Of a stretch of 13,200 nt of DNA, positions 9,901 to 13,200 are shown piece by piece. Each line of letters begins with the position of its first letter. Position 1 is the first letter of the stretch. The notes beneath the pieces were generated by a model that was not told where the DNA came from, did no database searches, and saw nothing but the letters and a program-made list of their open reading frames with translations. The stretch is from Hyphochytrium catenoides (Eukaryota > Sar > Hyphochytriomycetes > Hyphochytriales > Hyphochytriaceae). Location: assembly GCA_900088475.1 (NCBI GenBank), contig FLMG01004522.1:7556-20755 (forward strand). Reading direction: 5' to 3'. A program made the translations under genes and the position numbers.

Positions 9901-11308
9901 CTAATGGAGGTAGGTACCTCTACCCTTTCTCAGACTCTCTATTCCTTGACCATATCAATGAATAACATGATAGCCTTACCATGCTAACCTCTTTGGGCTT
10001 CTTTTCCCTGCTGCTCTTTCAGTCTTTTCCTTTGAGCTCGTGGTAATCGCTTTGCCGACTCTGTCTTCCGCGTCCTTTCGGCCTGCAATGCCTAGGTCTT
10101 TCAAGAGGCTAGGAAACGGAGCGAAGGTATCCCTAAGTTTTATGAGCGTCTGGCCGCAACAAGACGAAAGTTGCAGGTAAGGATAAAAGCTTAAGTTAAA
10201 CGAGCAATGAACTGCCAGGCAGAGAGACGGTCCTTCCCAGGGAGCTCATACGAGCTAGCCCCTTCTTCTGCTGCATCTTTCTTATTGTGACTCTCTCTCT
10301 CTCTCTCCCTGCAATTTACTGCTCTGCCTGTTGCTTCTTCTTGGCTCTCTCTACATATTAGTGTATAAAATGACCCTGCTGTGTGATTGTCTCAAGGTCT
10401 CGGACGTTGACGACCAGCAAAGTTCTGCTCCAGCCCTGGAGCTCCTGAGCCAACTAGAAGACGAGCATCAGATATTCTTGGAATCCTTCATCGTGCTGGA
10501 GGAGTTTATCAAGGAGCTGACGTCAATCTTGCACGCAAAGCTCAGACTGCAGGTCTCCGTCTATTAAGCTCGTATCTCACGCCTATATGTAGCTTCTCCT
10601 CCTCTTTCTCTCTGTTCTCAGCTCTGTTTCTACTTTTAAACCATGACCACTCCCTGCTCGCGGGGCTTCCTCCGCTTATCCATACTTTGTCCATGCTTTT
10701 GGCTAAGGCAAAACCCTATTGATGCTCTCAGTCATCTAACAAGTTCCTTCTCTCTTGTACCTTCTTTCTTCGCCCCCCCGTGAGATATCTGCATTTCTGC
10801 TGGCTTCTCCTCTTTTGAGTTCAGCCAATCGTGTCAAGAGGTCGTCACTCTCTGGTCAAATGTGGCAATGAACTGTTCGATGTTCCCTCCGTCTACTCAT
10901 GTCCCTAATGTTAGAGGATCTGCCACCACACTCCAGCGCAGGCGGCCGTCTACCGACTCCTGCCCCTGCTGTGTCTATGGGCACCTTAGGTCTGATATTT
11001 GTCCTTACCCCGTTACCTGTCTTGGCCCTCAGGTTATCCCCCAGCAGCTGAAGTACTCCGGTCTAGAAAGTGGATTACTCCAAGAGATTAACGACGGGGC
11101 GCTATCTCCCGAAGAAGGAGGGGATAGAGAGCTTGAGATCTCTCCGGCAGTTTCTCCTAGAAATCGCTCCGTCCAATCGCTCTCTGTCTCAGAAGCGACC
11201 CCAGCGCAATCGCCGAGGTCCCTGTTGACCGCGGAGTTGGCCAGTGTAGGGCTCGCTGCTCCTCCTTCATCGTCTCCTCTTCCGCCTAGTCAGCAAACAA
11301 GAAGTTAA
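3942..11308 (+). CDS. FHIP family protein (FAM160/RAI16-like, HOOK-interacting subunit of the FHF complex), 20 exons
   Basis: In animals and fungi, FHIP proteins join FTS and HOOK to couple endosomes or other cargo to dynein on microtubules. I joined exons by reading-frame continuity and GT-AG ends: 3942-4066, 4397-4452, 4765-4895, 5329-5424, 5686-5855, 5973-6165, 6362-6442, 6615-6723, 6906-7066, 7284-7370, 7632-7752, 7945-8072, 8354-8515, 8812-8989, 9076-9126, 9298-9555, 9785-9909, 10096-10176, 10397-10552, 11033-11308. All 19 junctions keep phase, giving 914 residues. Family landmarks in order: short N-terminal helix MSWF then LEEFAYRW (36-42); CLEYLVEKKIL (about 116-126); RPAGMLAV and YPLLPNKSIHKPVLRL (137-175); DFF (about 211-213); GYIGDKARECILLAVSLGE (266-284); LDRLQFC (334-340); FLEFLLG (438-444); ATLDL (482-486); YLLDA (570-574); YEGAFLRSLMNRLSGFL (670-686); LEEFIKEL (806-813), the usual C-terminal motif. 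Length suits the family. The identification rests on remembered family patterns, not a search. Weakest points: donors at 6724 (GTTATA) and 10553 (GTCTCC), the acceptor at 4764, and the last exon. Confidence 0.85.
3981..4022 (+). repeat. 21-bp tandem duplication in the first FHIP exon (two heptads)
   Basis: Two adjacent 21-bp copies (3981-4001 and 4002-4022) differ at only a few bases and encode KATEVME followed by KATEVMA. The unit is exactly seven codons, so it adds two heptad turns to the N-terminal helix without changing frame. Confidence 0.8.
4949..5121 (+). repeat. CT-rich tract in FHIP intron 3
   Basis: Long polypyrimidine stretch with a (CT)n core at 5102-5121, within the 433-nt intron 4896-5328. 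The Ser/Leu-rich open frames across it are artefacts of the repeat. Confidence 0.85.
10291..10307 (+). repeat. Short (CT)n in FHIP intron 18
   Basis: Run of eight CT units about 90 nt before the acceptor at 10396, in the intron 10177-10396. Confidence 0.85.
11033..11308 (+). other. Putative last exon of the FHIP gene: Ser/Pro-rich tail
   Basis: This exon follows a strong pyrimidine-rich acceptor (CTGTCTTGGCCCTCAG) and opens in phase 0, matching the phase-0 end of the exon closing at 10552. It would encode 91 residues with repeated SP sites (LSPEE, ISPAVSP, AQSPRS) and end at TAA 11306-11308. If the weak donor at 10553 is not used, the protein instead stops at TAA 10565-10567, four codons after the shared exon, at 827 residues. 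A further option is splicing from GTTAAG at 11304 to the acceptor before 11560, which also keeps phase and would extend to TAA 11733-11735. A disordered, possibly phosphorylated tail is inferred only from composition. Confidence 0.5.
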
Positions 11309-11935
11309 GGACGATCCTAGAGCATGAAGCAGCTGCTGCAGCTATTTATATCTTCACTACATATATATATGGACTGAAGATGCTCCTCTCTTCGCTACCT
11401 AGGCGTCCACTGCTCACTTGTTATCTGTTCTCCTGAACTTTGTCACCCTGTTTTCTATTCTCTGCCTTTTCAAATGTGAGTGAATAAGTTCAAGAGGAAC
11501 CCTCTCATCCTATGCGAGGCAAGCCCTAAGAGACCATCCCCTTCAGCCTCTGACTACAGAGGAAGCGTACCCCGGTGGTGTTGGAGGCGGTCCACATGTA
11601 TCAGAGGACCAAAGGGAAGAACCATCTGGGTTAACATGTATCCTGCCTTATGCCTTCGTTCTGTCTGTCGCGGACCAACGTGTTAGGAGGTCCTTAGCAA
11701 TCATCCCTCTCTATCACTGTCTGTCTTGCCTCTAACTCCACTCATTCTCTTTCCCCTTTATGGACCATCGGCCTTCTCTTTCCCGTTCTTCCTGTTGTTT
11801 GCCTTCTCTTTTCCCTTCTTCCTCGCTGGGGCTCTTGAAGAAGAGGTGTACTTTCCATATAGCAAGGGAGAAGATGACTTTATTCCACTTTTCTCTTCCT
11901 TCGTTTCCTCTTATATGCGGTTGCTGTTACGATCC
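11309..11935. other. Convergent intergenic / 3' UTR region
   Basis: Between the proposed FHIP stop and the stop of the minus-strand gene. It holds the AT patch, the alternative FHIP exon candidate 11560-11735, a CT-rich stretch with an imperfect 30-bp direct repeat (11771-11800 and 11801-11830, both starting GCCTTCTCTTT), and the minus-strand AATAAA at 11884-11879. No independent gene is convincing. Confidence 0.5.
11361..11370. repeat. Short (TA)n in the FHIP 3' region
   Basis: ATATATATAT about 55 nt past the proposed stop, in a locally AT-rich patch. It could be part of a 3' UTR or termination region, but nothing more specific can be said. Confidence 0.5.
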
Positions 11936-12880
11936 CTAGTTCTCTGGAGCCTCTACTCGAGGCTGATTGGGATTATTTGCCAGTATCCACTCTCCTAAGC
12001 TCTTCACAGCGTCTAGGCCCACAGGCTTGGTGGCGCAGAGGTGTATGAGAGCCTCGGTGATGAAGGACTGAAAGTCGCCCCCTCCGCTCTTGAGAGATGA
12101 GAAGAACTCTTTGACCTGCTCTCCTCCTTGGGGCAAAGGCTTGTTCTGGGCCGTCAGGCCTGTGAATGTAAGCAGACCGAGGGACAAGAGAGGAGAGAAT
12201 AGGTCAGACCAACCCGAAGAACCGGAGGGAGAGAGGGAAGGAAAGTAACTCTCAAGGATCAAAGAGATAAGAATTTCGATAGGACTACGAGGGCGTGAGA
12301 GAGAGAAAGTCCGCTGTCAAAGCTCGCCAGGTACGAGAAGTAAGAATCGAGAGAGAAAAGACAATGCAACGGTGGAGGGAGGAAGCCATATGATCTGAAG
12401 CACGGCTGGCATCGGCAGCGGGTGACAGGGAAAGAGTGAAGCAGATTGGGCGAGTCAAAGAGAGGGATGCTACCTTCCAACGTTGAGCAAAGTCCCATAG
12501 AGCCGTCCGCCAACCGCTTGATCGCTGGTGGCAGCAAATGAAGGGACGATAGAGGACAATCAGGGAAGAAGAACGGACAAACGACAATGTTGAGACTCAG
12601 GCTAAATCCAACTAGACCTGGTCGCCTTCACAGCCCGCGTCTTATCTTCCATTTTTGTTTCTCCGTCTCTGTCTCTCTCCATTAAGTCTCTCCTCCCCCT
12701 TTCCCTCTCACTCGTCCCTTTCTCTCTCTCTCTCTGCTTCATCCTCTTTCTCTTTGTCTCTCTCCGTCTATACTCTTTCCTTACCCAGGGAGTCTGACAG
12801 CTTCTGATAGGAGCTCTGATCTCGAGCAAAAGCTATACGGTTGAGCCACTGTTCATCCAAGTGCAAGGTGTAGTCTCTGT
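11936..12880 (-). CDS. 3' part of a gene for a protein with a C-terminal DPY-30-like motif (5' end outside or unresolved)
   Basis: Three minus-strand exons join cleanly: 12880-12785, 12524-12474 and 12159-11936, all GT-AG. The first has a textbook acceptor (ttgctttttttgcag), and both junctions are phase 1. They encode about 122 C-terminal residues, ending at TAG 11936-11938. The last exon reads FITEALIHLCATKP then SLGEWILANNPNQP. This fits the DPY-30-type pattern (a helix ending in a hydrophobic-Leu-Cys-x-x-x-Pro turn, a second helix, then NNPN-x-P) found in DPY-30, NME5-like and radial-spoke proteins, where two such helices form a dimeric four-helix docking unit. The upstream part (LHLDEQWLNRIAFARDQ) is not recognised; no nucleoside diphosphate kinase or adenylate kinase motif is visible in the portion present. 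AATAAA on the minus strand at 11884-11879 lies about 50 nt past the stop. The gene is convergent with FHIP. Upstream exons must lie beyond 12880, in or past the (GA)n region. Confidence 0.6.
12719..12735 (+). repeat. (CT)n in the intron of the minus-strand gene
   Basis: CT run on the plus strand, so GA on the sense strand of the DPY-30-like gene, near the 5' end of its intron 12784-12525. The surrounding 12640-12780 is also CT-rich on the plus strand. Confidence 0.85.
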
Positions 12881-12981
12881 CTGCAAAAAAAGCAAGGGTA
12901 GTGAGAGGAAGTAGAGGGCAACACGTAGGAGACGGACAGAGGAATCGACCCGTATTCAGCCAAGACAGAAAGAGTGAAAGG

Positions 12982-12986
<5 letters not shown>

Positions 12987-13015
<29 letters not shown>
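12987..13015 (+). repeat. (GA)n microsatellite
   Basis: Pure GA dinucleotide run, so (CT)n on the sense strand of the minus-strand gene. It lies about 105 nt upstream of the acceptor at 12881, probably inside its next intron. Confidence 0.9.
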
Positions 13016-13018
<3 letters not shown>

Positions 13019-13155
13019 TTTGAGGACTGTCAGGAATTAAGGAACACTAGCCGTTCTTCTCTCCTAAAAAGAGAACCAGGGCAGGCGCATGGAGATGAAG
13101 AGGAAAAGAGGGGAACCAGATAGAGTGAGCGATGAGAGAGAGGAAGAGGGAGAGG

Positions 13156-13191
<36 letters not shown>

Positions 13192-13200
13192 TGGGAGAGA
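13156..13200. repeat. Compound (TA)n(GA)n microsatellite at the right edge
   Basis: A TA run (13156-13174) passes directly into a GA run (to about 13191) and then further GA-rich sequence to the window end. No exon of the minus-strand gene is resolved between 12884 and here. Confidence 0.9.

Noticed and set aside
11726-11998. 90-codon plus-strand open frame with a hydrophobic start, membrane-like
   Set aside because: Phe/Leu/Ser content comes from polypyrimidine sequence, and its end overlaps the coding end of the minus-strand gene.
12602-12829. Arg/Glu-rich minus-strand open frame
   Set aside because: It falls mainly in the intron 12525-12784 and overlaps exon 12785-12880 in a different frame; the composition is that of a GA repeat.
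1-13200. tRNA, rRNA, CRISPR arrays, insertion sequences or viral genes
   Set aside because: Scanning by eye for T-loop-like motifs, spaced repeats, transposase-like frames and terminal repeats gave nothing supportable.

Overview
The window is nuclear DNA from an intron-rich, single-celled-type eukaryote. Coding sequence is split by GT-AG introns of about 90-480 nt. (CT)n/(GA)n microsatellites are frequent, base composition is near balanced (by eye), and all three standard stop codons appear to be used normally. A coccidian apicomplexan or another alveolate or alga would fit, but no lineage-defining marker is present, so this placement is an inference. There is no operon, phage, insertion sequence, CRISPR array or tRNA that I can see.

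Layout, left to right. Positions 1-1201 hold (CT)n tracts and a tentative plus-strand multi-exon gene of unknown function. Positions 1458-2534 hold an apparently intronless plus-strand gene for a 358-residue protein with a signal peptide and six cysteines; I do not recognise its family. Positions 2640-3940 have no secure gene, only a tentative minus-strand gene around 2897-3409 and a purine-rich leader before the next gene. Positions 3942 to about 11308 hold the best-supported gene of the window. It is assembled here from 20 phase-compatible exons into a protein of about 914 residues of the FHIP family (FAM160/RAI16-like, FHF complex subunit HOOK-interacting protein), closest by eye to the FHIP2 type. 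Positions 11936-12880 and beyond hold the last three exons of a minus-strand gene, convergent with FHIP, whose protein ends in a DPY-30-like dimerisation motif. The right edge is (GA)n and (TA)n repeat inside or upstream of that gene.

FHIP proteins act with HOOK and FTS as an adaptor linking vesicle cargo to dynein. DPY-30-like motifs are common in axonemal and other scaffold-docked proteins. Both genes therefore lean towards microtubule-based functions, but nothing in the sequence shows that they work together. Pyrimidine-rich tracts follow the sense strand of each intron-rich gene, so the plus strand is CT-rich through FHIP and the bias weakens or flips past about 12.2 kb.
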